Below are positions 1 through 11,297 of a DNA stretch of 64,000 nt, piece after piece (position 1 is the first letter of the stretch; each line of letters opens with the position of its first letter). The stretch is from assembly GCA_024811115.1 (NCBI GenBank), contig JAKOGH010001195.1:124001-188000 (forward strand). Reading direction: 5' to 3'. Origin of the DNA: Terana coerulea (lineage: Eukaryota > Basidiomycota > Agaricomycetes > Polyporales > Phanerochaetaceae). Under the pieces are notes generated by a model that did no database searches, was not told the origin of the DNA, and saw only the letters and a list, made by a program, of their open reading frames with translations. A program made the translations under genes and the position numbers.

Positions 1-959
1 GCGCACTCCTCGAGCTTGGCGTGTCATGCATGGATTGCTTACAAGTGGACGTTTGTAGAGTTCATAGCTGTGACGGTAGAAGGAATACTCATGATTCGAG
101 GTCAGTCAATCGTATCCTCCACCTCTCTTAGGACTTAATGACAGAACGTTATCAGTATTCGTGCTCTACAAAGAAGACCGTCTACTCAAGACGATTACTC
201 TGGGCGTCTTCGTCGCAGAGGTGCTATGCATGATTGTCTCGCTCAGTTTCTTCATCGCGCAAGAGACGTCTACTGGCGAGTGCATCATGAGAACAGCGCC
301 CCCTGTCTTTTCTGCCTTCTGGTCAGTTACTCTCCTCTCATTTCAAACAAGGCCTTGAACTTGGCTCAGGTTATCCTCAATCGGATTCGAGACTATGCTC
401 TTCCTTCTCACCCTCGCAAAATACCGCTGCTGTGATCGAGAGAATCCAGAGACAGCCTTCACCCAGCGTCCCATTCTCTTCCCCCTCGTGCGAGACGGGA
501 CTTGGACGTATGCGCTTATTTTGAGTGAGTGGACGCTGCCTACCACTTTGTCTTGAATGCACCTAACTGCACATGGTGCACTGCACAGCTGCCATGCTAC
601 TGAGTACTCTGATGTACCGGCTCAACAACACTCTTGCGAGCGTCGGATACCAGTATGTCATTGAAATTTGTGCCTAGCCCGCTATTTATTTGGCGGACAG
701 TTGGATTCTGGCTGTTTTGTCTTATGCCGTACGTATTCCTTCTCAACTTTAAACGATGGCTACTGTAATACTGCAACAGGGCTCCCATGTCATTCTGAAC
801 ATCTTCCAGCTGCGTTCCCCGGACCCTATCTTTGACGGAATCCTATCGACTGTCGTGTGGGATGAAGACGAAGCCGACGCGGCCGCTCGTGCCGAACAGG
901 GCATGCCGCCGTTTCCGACCTCAGCACGTTCAGTTGAATCCGATCAGATAAATTGTTAA
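1..959 (+). CDS. DUF6533-type multi-pass membrane protein (5' partial)
   Basis: The 5' end lies outside the window. Spliced in order, the visible exons give several hydrophobic helices: a segment around 45-100 (AYKWTFVEFIAVTVEGIL), one after 150 (LYKEDRLLKTITLGVFVAE), one around 395-420, one at 510-600 (RDGTWTYALI, then LSTLMYRLNNT), and a last one at 690-790 leading into SHVILNIF. A short acidic tail (WDEDEADAAARAEQ) ends at the stop at 957-959. Exon edges fit GT-AG introns of about 50-60 nt. The layout matches the large agaricomycete family whose N-terminal domain is DUF6533; these are predicted seven-helix proteins of unknown function. The gene directly downstream is a clear paralogue in the same orientation, so this is a tandem pair. 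Function is not known. Confidence 0.75.
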
Positions 960-1674
960 ACGACCGTAGTCCGCGGCGGCGCGGCCGCATTGGCATCAGG
1001 GAATGTGTATTGTAACTGTGAGAAGACGTGTAACACGACTCTTTCACTGCGGCCTGTCCCTTCCAGACCCTCACATGATTCGCCGAAGCGCCGCCGCATG
1101 CTCGTGAAATCGACCCTGGTGTGTGTATCTTTCCGCTGCGGAATTTGTTTTGTCTGAATCTGGTCTACGGCTTCACGGAACAGCTTGCGGCGGCGGCACG
1201 CCGCACGGCTTGTACTCCTTCCACGCAGGACTAGCGCGCTTGACAGCCAGCTTGGACAATACCAGCGTGAACGTGCCCGATGGCAATGTGGCTCCCAAGA
1301 ACAGAGACAGGTCGGCAAATTACCTTTGCCCACAATGTCCGAGTTTCGGACGTTGATGTGAGCCAAGTCGGTCACCATTAGAAGGGCGTTCAATGACCGG
1401 TCAGTTCCTGATATCCTGAACACGCCACCGGCTCGTGTACTTGTTTTCTCCTCGTGTCGAACAGAAAAAATTAGAGTGATTGGCACCGTGATAGGGTTGG
1501 CTACCCGAAGTCCGTCTTAAGGCTTCGACCGACATGAAAATCATCTGGACACAGCACTTCCCCCGATGCACACAGAAATCGGTTCCCTATGCAGCTATAC
1601 ACTCCCTCACGAAATTACGATCCTGGAGTCCCAAAGGGATCACCTGATATGCGCTAGTACGTCTTGCAATTCAG
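960..1674. other. Intergenic stretch, no supported gene
   Basis: There is a long minus-strand reading frame (about 956-1486), but it has no hydrophobic, domain or splice pattern that I recognise and it overlaps the promoter side of the next gene. I see no gene I can support. The first exon of the downstream DUF6533-type gene probably lies near the right end of this stretch. Confidence 0.4.
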
Positions 1675-2966
1675 GCTATCGTCTGTGCTTACGGATATGT
1701 GAATCTTGGACCAGTTGCTGCGCTTGCGTGGATGATTTGGGACACCGTTATCAACTTCAACGACGAGGTAAGCACGAGCGTTATGCTCGCCAAATAGACC
1801 CCAACCCCAAACTTACCTGACTCCCTGACGCTGGTGTAGGTGAAATGTTTGTGGCGGTAAGACCTTTCTTCCAGAAGTCTTGACGAATATCTGAGGAGTT
1901 TCGTGGAACAGAGGCCCTCCCAAATGGGTGAAATGGATATACGCCCTCATTCGATACGTTCCTATTCTCCACACAATGTAAGCTGGGAACTATCTTGTCT
2001 TGTCTCTGGTTAATGGTGGCCACAGGATTGTGATCGCTCACTACGGCCCACAAGGCTACCCTCCGTCAACTTGTCGTGCATTTATAGCATACAAACTGCT
2101 GTTTATAGAATTTCTCACTGTGGCGGTAGAAGTTATTCTTTTAATTCGAGGTCAATTCATCTCTCACATAACCGCACTTCAAGTTAGCTGATGCTCCACG
2201 TAGTGTTCGTCTTGTACAAACAGAACCGTGTTTTGAAGGGCGTCTTGCTCTCTGCCTTTGTGGCCGAAATCATCTGTATGGTTGTCGTCTTGAGCTTCGT
2301 CATCCGAGGTCAGACGTTCACTCCGGATTGCATCGCTTCAACATCGCCGACTGTCTTTGTTGGTTATTGGTCAGTAAGACCTCCTGATTCAGTTAAATAT
2401 AAAGAGGCTGTTCACTGATGTGCCGCTCAAGGCTGTCGTCGCTGATATTCGAGACTTTCCTTTTCGTCCTTACGCTGATGAAGTGCTCTCGCCGAAACCT
2501 GAGCGAATCCAGAGTGGTACGCAAGCATTCTATCCTCTATCTGTTTCTTCGGGATGGAACATGGGCATTTGCGCTCATTTTTGGTGAGCATCGTTGTCGG
2601 CGTGCTACACTATTTCTCATACAGTTAACCTCCTTCACAGTCGCTATGGTTCTCAACACGCTCATGTACCAACTCAATAACACACCACGCGCAAGCATGG
2701 GATACTAGTATGTGTGAAAACCACCCCGATAACGTTATCTGCTGACTCTATGTGCAGCTGGGTTTTGTCTGTATTGTCTTACGCGGTAGGTGTTCTCCAT
2801 GTTCCGCTCAAGACATGACTACCTCACCTTGCACGTCCAGGGTTCTCATGTCATTCTCAACATCCGTCGGTTGGGCACCCCGGACTACCTCTCGACTGCA
2901 GGTCTGTCGAGCTTGTGGGATTGCAGTACAGATGATGTATCTGTTGAGCTGGCTCGACTGGGGTAA
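1675..2966 (+). CDS. DUF6533-type multi-pass membrane protein, tandem paralogue
   Basis: The first recognisable exon starts after a CAG at 1672-1674 and carries the DUF6533 hallmark: a helix (ALAWMIWDTVINFNDEV) followed across an intron by KCLWRG and KWIYALIRYVPILH. Later exons give AYKLLFIEFLTVAVEVIL, an LYKQNRVLKGVLLSAF helix, FETFLFVLTLMKCS, RDGTWAFALIF, LNTLMYQLNNT and SHVILNI, in the same order as the upstream gene and often with identical residues. The stop is TAA at 2964-2966. Seven helices can be counted across the spliced product. The true start codon is unresolved: no ATG is in frame in the first exon, so a short upstream exon is likely. The 3' end converges on dhc1 with about 310 bp between stops. 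Function of the family is unknown. Confidence 0.75.
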
Positions 2967-3274
2967 TTCTCGACATCTCATCCCGTCATTCGTTGTACGA
3001 TCCACGACAATCGTGTGCTAGACTTGTACAAAACCGCTCCAACTGTTTTATAAACAACATCTCATGATGATTCCTGTGTGCGCAAGTACTAGGGTATAAC
3101 ACCAATTACAGAAGATACAACTTGAATGCAAACTATCACAACCATTAGTGACTCCAAATACATGATGCAGAATGCGAGTTTGTGAGAATAGAACATGCGA
3201 ATGAATGTGTACATGCAGAGTGTAGAAGTTCCGCACGGGAAGAGAGCGTATCGTAATCGTGGCATAAAAACAGT

Positions 3275-6200
3275 CTAACCGAATCTCCGTGGTGCGCCCA
3301 CCAAGCCCTCAATCGAATGGTGCTCGAGCTCGTGTCGCGCCTTCGTGATCGACGCATGCATCTCCTTCATCGCGTTCCCGAGCTTCACGCCGAACCGGCT
3401 CAGGATGTCGCGCTGCCACGCGTCGTACTTGGCGTTCACCCGCGCTTGCACCTGCTCGTAGTCGATGACACACACGCCGAACGTCTTCTGCGTCTCGGAC
3501 GTGTCGAAGGTGGAACGCGCCTTCTTGATCTCGGTGAGCAGCTGCTGCCAGTGTGCCAGGTCTTCTCCGAGCCGGTTGAACACGTATTCCGCCTCGAGAT
3601 CCCACAGCGACTGGAATTGCAGCCATTTGCCGACGTACTCCTTGAGCTGCTGCACCTTGCTCTCGACAAGTGCGAAAGGCCGCTCAAGTATACCGTCCGG
3701 CAGCTTCGTAAGCTGTGGAAAGGATTATCAGCCAAGGCTTACGCAAAGCACAACGGATGGTGTTACCAATGAGGTGTATGTTGTTTCTGATACGGCTTGC
3801 CCTTGCATTTGCAAACCAATCTCGTACCGCGAACTCTGGATTCTTCGCAAGCGGCATACAATCCCTGGGTCGCAGTCAGCATGCGGAGATGGTACATAAA
3901 TCATAATTTGTTACCCAGCCAATCATGCAATTGCTGTATCCATGTCTTCCGGGCGTACTCGATTGGTGGATCGAGGAAAATGACTTGGTTCTGTATCCGG
4001 ATCTCATGCACAATGGGCTTCAACACCATGTGCCCTTCCGAGAACTGACGACACTGAGTATGCGATTCTCGCTCAGCAGAGAAGAACTACTCACCTTCTC
4101 CTCCTTCGCGCGCTTATCACCCCGACGCTTGTTGGCGACCTCCCTCGATGCAATGGGCTCACGCCGAGCGTCGCCATCTTCCGTACGATCAAATTCAACA
4201 CACCAGATCTGGATGATCTGCGTCAGCCTCTGCAGAAGGATGCCTTCTATCCGTTGGTCGAGTTCCGCCACCCAATGCTCGAGGTTGGCATAGCCCTCCA
4301 AGTTGAGACGATCGATCTATCGTCTCCACATGAGCATGAGTGAGATGAGATGAGACAAGACTTACAGCAGCTTGTATGCGACTGAGAAGCTCGGTGAATG
4401 CTTCTATGTTGTATGAGCAAGTCGCCAAATCTTCTACAGCGCGGAGAATGTCCCTGTACAGGTCGATGACGTTGTTGGTTTTGTCCTGTATAGGTCATAA
4501 TAGATCAGTACACGCATTGCTGACGTCGAGACAAGAGCATCACCTGAAGAACGGATACGACGCTGGCAAACTCCCGCACGAATTGGATGTGTCGGTTGTC
4601 ACGGGTCTCGCTGGAAGCCACATAACGCGCAGTGTCGTACTGATTCACGAAGTAGTCCCACCGAATGTTCATGCCTATTGAGAACGTTAGATAGCGAAAT
4701 GCATCCGTCCACGACAGATCATACCTCTCGTGACCATCCGCTGGGCCTCGTTTCGGTATTCAGCCACCAACCACTCGATACCCTTGTTGGTGTCGACAAG
4801 GTCCAGCGTCTGGCCATACGTCCTGACCGTCTCCATCAAACTGACCGCATGTGGATACACCCGTTTCGCGTCCTTCGCCATGTTCGTGATGGCATGGGGG
4901 ACCTGGAAGTTTTGCCACAGCAAATTCCGCACCTCCTTGAACAGCGTGATGATTTGGGGGTCGAAGTTCACGGCTAGCTGGAAGCCACCGCCGCGCAGGC
5001 GGACGATCTCGAACAGGCGGCCGTTGACACCCATGTCCCGTCGGTTGATGTCGTGCAGCCACGCTTCGAACACCGGTCTTGTGTCAAGTTTCTTGCGGAA
5101 GGCCGTGCTCTCGGATTGCAGCTTCTGACCCTCTGCGTAAAGCTCCCACCCTTTACCGAGGACGTCTTCGACGCGCTTCATGTATGTTTGCAGCTGACGG
5201 TCAATTTGGCGGGCCCAGATGATCGCACCAGATATTGGTGGCAAGTCGCGCATCTGTGACATGTGGTAGGCCTCCGAGAACCGGTATTGCGTCTTGAACT
5301 ATCACCACCGCCAAACATTAGAGACCTTACTGACCACAGTGTCCGCGTTTTCTTACCTTGTGATGTAGACGCTGGATATCCTCCTTAACGGAGTCAATGA
5401 GCTGGGTCTGATACTCTTGGATGGCGCCACGAATCTGATCACCATGATAAGTGACTAAAATGCATGGCCATGAGATAAAGGATATACCTTCGGTCTGACG
5501 AATAGAGCGTTGAACTTGGAGAACACCCTGAACATCTCATTCGCATTACGAGCTGTGCCAAGCCTGTCACGCAGCCGAGCGATGATCTGGTTCTCAACGC
5601 GAGCAACATGCTCGTTGTATGCGTTCTCCGCGGCCACCCAGATCTCACTCCCCTCTAAACATGTAAATCAGCTTCCGGGTCAAACATTTAGATACCGTAT
5701 GATTGAGCGTACCCACGGAGACGTCTAGGACGTCGATACGCTTCATGACCTCGTATGCTTCCTTCACTTCTTCCTCCATGTCGATCCCACCGACCTCGAT
5801 GCTCACTCCGCTGAGACCTTTGGTTGGCCCCGTCATAACCGCGAGCTGCTCGTGTTGCTTCCTCCAGTCCCGCAGGTAGCGCACGCGATCCTGCAGCTTC
5901 GCATGGGCGGGCACAACCTTGATGGGGATGAACTTCTCAGAACGCTTCCTCGTTACCTCACGCGCGACATTGGTGAACTCCTTAATGTTATCGTCCCATG
6001 TCCGGAAAGTCGCAATTGCCAACGTCAGCAGTCGCTCGAAGGTCTCGTATGGCGTGTACAGTAAACGGTGTGAGGTGAGAACGCGGAGAAGCTGGTCGTT
6101 GAAATCCTTGGATATTGCCTCTACGAGAGGCAAAGCACGGCGGATGGGGTACGGCGACAACTTCAGCTTGCGGTTGATGTGCAGGAATATCTGTGCAACA

Positions 6201-7438
6201 GCATCGTTGATCTTGTCCAAGTCTGTCGCGGACAACAGCTCGTTCAAGGGGAAATCCTTCATGAGCTGGTTGTATTTATGAACTGGACGTGTATGTTAGA
6301 CTGAATGGCAGGGCTGTTAACCATATGGGGCGAGTGCTTACCAGTATCCGTGGCGTCCTTCAAGCCTGTGTCTGCGATGAAACTGACGGTGGCGCGGAAT
6401 CGCTTGGCATTTCGCAGACAGTCCATGACCATATTGACCTCATCGCTTCGTAGCTGAGCCTCGATGCCCTCCAATGCCCGCTCTAAGCTTAGCCAGAAGT
6501 TGATCTCCTGTGACGCCGTGCCAGACGAGACGTCACGAGATAGCTTGGTGACTGTCTGAATAGATTTGATCCACTGGTTGACATGGTTGTGCAGGGTGTT
6601 GAGGAATGTACTGTCGTTGAGGAGTTTGGGTGGTATATCGGAGAGACTGGGACGATTGTTGGCTGTCCTTGCCTGTTCAACGGCGCGTTGAATGACAGGA
6701 TGAATGATCAGATGCGTTTCTGGAATCTCCACGTTCTGTTGAAGATGTAGCAACGAGAGTTCTAGCTCTGCAAACTTCTTCTTCGTCATTGGAATACCTG
6801 GATGTTGTATTCGTAAATCAATAAGTCAAGCATAAGATGACGGAAACGTACCCATCTTGGAGTCCCCTTCCTTCCCTTGCCCTCGCGAGCCAACGAAGGC
6901 CTCAAACCATGGCTTTACAGCTTGGCTAACAACGGCGTGTAAGCTCTCGTACGGTGTCTCGTCTCCACCAAACAAGTTGAGTATTTGCAACTGCGTAGCT
7001 AATGGCGTCAGGGGATCTAGTGTCGGATGCCTTTTGATCAAGGCCAACGTCGTGACATGCGAAGGATGGTATGTGAGCTGCAAGGTGAGAACATATGAAT
7101 ACGTCGGTGGGGCCTCATCTAAGACGCGTCAAGTCGCCAGTGCTGACATGCATAGCCATCTAGCTTACCTTCAGCCTCGTCTTTCCTCTTCACGATGTAT
7201 ACCACTCCTCCGCCCTCTCCTGCAAAGCGCGCGACGCGCTCGTCGAACTCATCGTCGAAAATAGACTCAATGTCATCTGGTGATGCTGCAAGGAAGGGGG
7301 CAAGAGAGCAAAGAGATATGACCGGAATATTGCTGGATCATATGAAATGGCGGGTTCTACAGTTCCATCTTGAAGTGTACTGCCGTTCGTATGTATGCCG
7401 TTTGAGCCGTTTGTCAGCGGAGCCTCTACAGTGGCCAT
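3275..7438 (-). CDS. dhc1: Cytoplasmic dynein heavy chain, tail half (split gene dhc1)
   Basis: About 13 exons encode roughly 1,190 residues that align by eye, without gaps in order, to the tail (DHC_N1 region) of cytoplasmic dynein-1 heavy chain, the part that dimerises and binds intermediate and light-intermediate chains. Landmarks: [17 protein letters not shown] near the N terminus, the [18 protein letters not shown] block, [42 protein letters not shown], and close to the end [19 protein letters not shown] and [15 protein letters not shown]. After HHSIEG the frame continues only for LVGAPRRFG and then stops, exactly where a full-length chain would enter the linker. No P-loop/AAA module is encoded. 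This agrees with the agaricomycete situation, reported in Schizophyllum commune, where dhc1 supplies the tail and a separate dhc2 the motor. One frame break lies in a G5 run at 7296-7300, probably a missing base. The start chosen is the ATG at 7436-7438 before [10 protein letters not shown]. Confidence 0.9.
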
Positions 7439-7769
7439 AGTTTCCGACGATGAGCTATGGATGACCGAGGCCTGTTCAAAGGATTTGGTGGGTATACCAA
7501 GCCGTGTCTTTGACGGATTGCGGAGCGACCACGCAAACACCCGCGGCAGTGGCTTCCGGTAATTGGTGAAATACTGGGGTATCCCAAACATGTCAGCTCG
7601 TGCGACGGAAATATGGGTTTAATCGTACGTACAAGGGTATATTACGGCCAGCCCACGAGGTGGTGGTGAGGCTGTCGTGAGGTGTAGGAGTCGTCGCAGT
7701 CGTGAGCGTCCAAGTCGTGGTTGACGGCGAGAGTAAGTCCAAAAACGCGTAGCTCATCACGCCTGCCAT
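7439..7769 (-). other. Possible 5' extension or leader of dhc1
   Basis: An ATG at 7767-7769 opens a frame (MAGVMSYAFLDLLSP...) that can be spliced through a canonical intron (GTACGA...CCCCAG, about 7575-7625) to YFTNYRKPLPRVFAWSLRNPSK and then runs in frame into the dhc1 start at 7438. The extension does not resemble any dynein N terminus that I know, so it may be a separate short upstream reading frame, a 5' UTR, or a lineage-specific N-terminal addition. It cannot be decided from sequence alone. Confidence 0.3.
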
Positions 7770-8109
7770 CTTCAAACTCCGCCCAAACGTCTCTCTTCTT
7801 CGACAACCACGACGACGGCGGCCACTTCACTTTCTTACAGCTCCACCAGAGGATGATGAGAGAGGACAACATTGATAGGTCGAACTGGTACCTCAACCCA
7901 CGGCCAAAGCGTGCACAGCCTCAGGGACGTAGTGATATAGTCTACAAAAGCTAAGACCAACCGCGCAGTTGTACATGGATGTTTGTGTGAATGTGGAACA
8001 GGCGAGGGCTATCTCTTATACAGACATGCTCGCGTATATATGTGTCGTGAATTACACCATGTATGCAGCTTTATGAGCTGACGTACTGCATAAGATTATC
8101 GCTCCTACG

Positions 8110-8942
8110 CTAAACGGGCTTTGGACCAAATGTCAGCACTTTCACCTTCCCCTCAATACCATACCATCTCTGCTCGATGCACTCCAACAGAATCTCATTC
8201 GGGAGCTGGCCGAACCACGATAGCTCGACATGTCCTGAAGGATATCCAGACACAACCTTGGAGGCGTCTGCAATGCGAAGTTTCGTAAATCCCTCCGCCG
8301 GCCCCTCAGTTTGCTCGAACTGGCTCAGAGGAACACGCGCATCGTGATGCTTGCCGCTGTAATCAAAGGCCTGCGCGATGTGAGCTAAGAAGGGGTGCTC
8401 CAGGTGTATAAGCACTTACGACATCGTACAGCCAAGTATCGACCTCATCGTCGGGCCTATCGTTGACCATTATGTACGAAATTGACAAATGGTGGATATT
8501 CAGGTTTGCCAGCAGGCAAGGAATGGTCGCAACGGTAACCCGCAGCTCCTCTGGTGCTTTACCAGGCTTTCTGTCGTGCACGACAATGACGCTTCCGTCC
8601 TGGGCCGTGCGCTCGTCGAGGATCACAAAGAAGTAAGGGGTTATGCTGGTTGTCTGCCGAAGCGAAATGTCTCAAACAAAGGTCAAAGAGCTCCTCCGTT
8701 GTGGCATCTTCCTCCAGTAGGTCAACCACGCGTCTCGCAATTCGTAGAACGTGGAGGAGGAACTCACCACGGCGAATAGTGCGGTCCACTTGCACAGTAT
8801 AGTTCCACACGTCGTCCCGCCCTTTGGCGCACTCATCCTCGAAAGTCCTCAACACATCTTCGGAGAGCTGTGACCTCAGAAAACCGGCCACCACCCACTT
8901 CGTCGCCAAAAGCTTGTCGTCCAGTCGTCCAATAGTGGCCAT
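8110..8942 (-). CDS. Conserved-looking protein of unknown function
   Basis: The reading frame starts MATIGRLDDKLLATKWVVAG and is mainly helical and charged for the first 110 residues (acidic heptad-like stretch RRVVDLLEEDATTEELFDL), then passes into a beta-rich part (YFFVILDERTAQDGSVIVVHD). A canonical intron removes about 8362-8415 and joins TWLYDVV to AFDYSGKHHDARVPL; the protein ends VKVLTFGPKPV before TAG (8110-8112). The frame changes once at a G4 run (8637-8640); removing one base makes DNQHNP run straight into YFFVIL, so this is more likely a sequence error than an intron. There is no signal peptide or membrane helix. I do not recognise the family. It is transcribed in the same direction as dhc1 and divergently from the E2 gene. 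Confidence 0.6.
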
Positions 8943-9302
8943 GACGATGCCGTTGTACCCTGGCTATGTGAACGTAGAAGTAGAGCTGTCCGTTTGTACG
9001 AAACATGTTCGCGCCCAAATGTGTCGTCAAAGCAATGTAACAACTTCGGTCTTCCCGCTCAGTACAGCATTACACAATACTCATCAGAAGCCTAGTACCC
9101 CGAGAGTTCAACAGCGAATGCGGGAATCCGTGAAGCAAGGGGCGTTTTGTGATGTTGGTTGGTGCTGATGGTGGTGGGAGGAAGAAAGCCAAGGTCTGCG
9201 CCTACGCTGATGTCGGACGGACCTTGCTCAGAACTTGCAATGGGACATCGGAACTCAGCGTGAGCTGCTCTCCGCCCTTTCTCCTTACAGTCTACTGCCA
9301 GG
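8943..9302. other. Divergent promoter region
   Basis: A 360-bp gap between the start codons of the unknown minus-strand gene and the plus-strand E2 gene. It should hold both promoters. I see no clear TATA element or repeat. Confidence 0.4.
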
Positions 9303-10971
9303 ATGCTTGGTCAACTAGTGCGGCTGCGAGGACGTCCAACGTCGTTCGTGCGGCCGTCGTACTTCCACTCGTCCGCGGCGTGCTGGGGCAAAGTCCTTCG
9401 CACATTCAAGCTCGCGGATATTGGTGAGGGCATTACGGAGTGCGAGGTCATTAGATGGTGCGTGTACATGTTTCAATACCACTTCACGAGCTGATGTACG
9501 GTCTTCAGGAGTGTGATCCCGCCAAATAGCGTTCAAGCTTTCGACGCTCTGTGCGAAGTGCAGAGCGACAAGGCGAGCGTCGAAATTACCAGTCCATTCG
9601 ACGGCGTTATCAAGGATATCCTTGTGAAGGAAGGGGAGGTAGCGAAAGTCGGCGAAGGACTGTGCATAATTGAAGTAGAAGACGACCAAGCTGGAGCAAC
9701 AGATGAACAGGCGAGCAGTCCGCCACCACACCCTGAGCAAGAATCCACCAGCTTGAGACCAGGCTCCCAGCAGCACCCCACAGGAAACAGGGACCAGTCG
9801 AAAGCTCCTGCTCAGCAGCGTAAACCGCATCCGCTGGACCCGAATGTGCCCAAAGAGACAAGGGCACACTTGGGCGCGGACGCGGCGAATGTACTTGCTA
9901 CGCCGTCTGTGAGGCACTACGCGAGGCAACACGGTGTGGATCTCGCGTTGGTCGCGCCCGGGAGCGGGAAGAACGGCAGGATAGAAAAGAAGGATGTCGA
10001 TGCGTACTTGGCGGGCCCGGGCGAGCAGGGAGCTTCGACAGGCACACAGCCGCCTTCACATCCTCCAACCGCTGAGGATGTGATAGTTGACTTGGGGCGA
10101 ACGCGATATGGCATGTGGAAGGCGATGACGAAGGTACGCATCCCGTATGTTTGTTTTTGTACCGAAGATATCCTGACTGTATTTACAGAGTTTGGAGATA
10201 CCCCACTTCGGGTACTCAACAACCCTCGATCTTACTACACTGAACGAGATCATACCCATCCTCAACGCGCACATTCCTTCGCGCTACCTCCCATCGTCTG
10301 CCAAACCCGCACACCCGCCAGCCATCTCCCCTTCATCCTTCTATGCCCAGCAGAGTCCACCACCCGCCGAGCCCTCCGCTCAGTTCACAAAACTGACCTA
10401 CCTGCCCATCCTGCTCAAGACCCTGTCAATAGCAATGAAAGAGTGGCCTGTCTTCCGCTCATCCATCACGCCCTCGTGGACGGCAGCCTCTGGCGAGAAG
10501 CCGACGATGACGCTCCGCCCGCACGCCGACATCAGCATCGGACTGTCGACGCCCACAGGGCTGTACACTCCTACCCTACAGCGCGTCGACACGCAGTCTG
10601 TGTACTCGCTCGCCTCGCAGCTCAAGCAGATCTCGCACCTCGGCCGGCAGGTGCCATGCGGTCTGACACCAGCGGAGATGCCCAAGCGCGGCGGCACGCT
10701 GACTGTGTCCAACATCGGTGGGATCGGCGACGGTGACAGCGCGTCGCCCGTGCTCGTCCCTGGCGGCGGCATCGCCATCGTCGCGATTGGCCGTGCCAAG
10801 TGGGTGTGGGACGTAAACCGCGGTGATGGCAGCGGTGAGCGCAGGCTGAAGGTTGGCGTGAGCTGGAGTGCAGACCACCGCGTGCTGGAGGGCGCAGAGC
10901 TCGTCGCGTTCGTCGAGACTTGGCGGTCGTGGGTGGAAGCGCCGCAAAGACTCATAGCGGAAGGTGTATAA
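9303..10971 (+). CDS. DBT: Branched-chain 2-oxoacid dehydrogenase E2 (dihydrolipoyl transacylase)
   Basis: Three exons (9303-9457, 9509-10133, 10189-10971) encode about 520 residues. Order of domains: an arginine-rich mitochondrial targeting peptide ([12 protein letters not shown]..., to about residue 35); a lipoyl domain starting [15 protein letters not shown] with the lipoylated lysine in the [15 protein letters not shown] motif; a Pro/Gln-rich hinge; a peripheral-subunit-binding domain ([16 protein letters not shown]...[12 protein letters not shown]); and a catalytic acyltransferase domain from [10 protein letters not shown] to the end. The [14 protein letters not shown] and [12 protein letters not shown] blocks are typical of the BCKDH/DBT branch of E2 enzymes. 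It forms the core of the mitochondrial complex that oxidises the keto acids of Leu, Ile and Val. The active-site motif reads DHRVLEG where E2 enzymes normally have HxxxDG, so the acidic residue is Glu rather than Asp. Confidence 0.92.
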
Positions 10972-11297
10972 GTAGCATTTGGATACCTACATGTATTATT
11001 TTTGTAGTACTACCCTGTCCACTCGGCCTACGGTCGTTGATTTATTTCACTTTCAATAAGAATCATCAAAATCTATGTGGAACATCGACGAGCAAGGGTC
11101 TACTGGAAGAGGAACTGCAAATTCTGCACACCGAACCCAGTTCATTCATCGTTCGGGCAAGCGAAAGGAACACACGTACCACTTCAACCCAATCACCAAC
11201 GTAGCTATAAGCCGACGCAAACGCGTCGAAATCGCCGGTGACGACAAGACCGCCTTGGTCTGGAAGTGCAGCCATCGACAATGCGGGCGTAGACCCG

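Noticed and set aside
956..1486. 176-residue minus-strand frame as a gene
   Set aside because: Composition is irregular, no motif or splice neighbours, and it lies between two tandem plus-strand genes.
3275..7438. dhc1 as a truncated pseudogene
   Set aside because: All exons are conserved, splice sites are intact, and a split heavy chain is the known state in this group; the single frame break is at a homopolymer like many others in the window.
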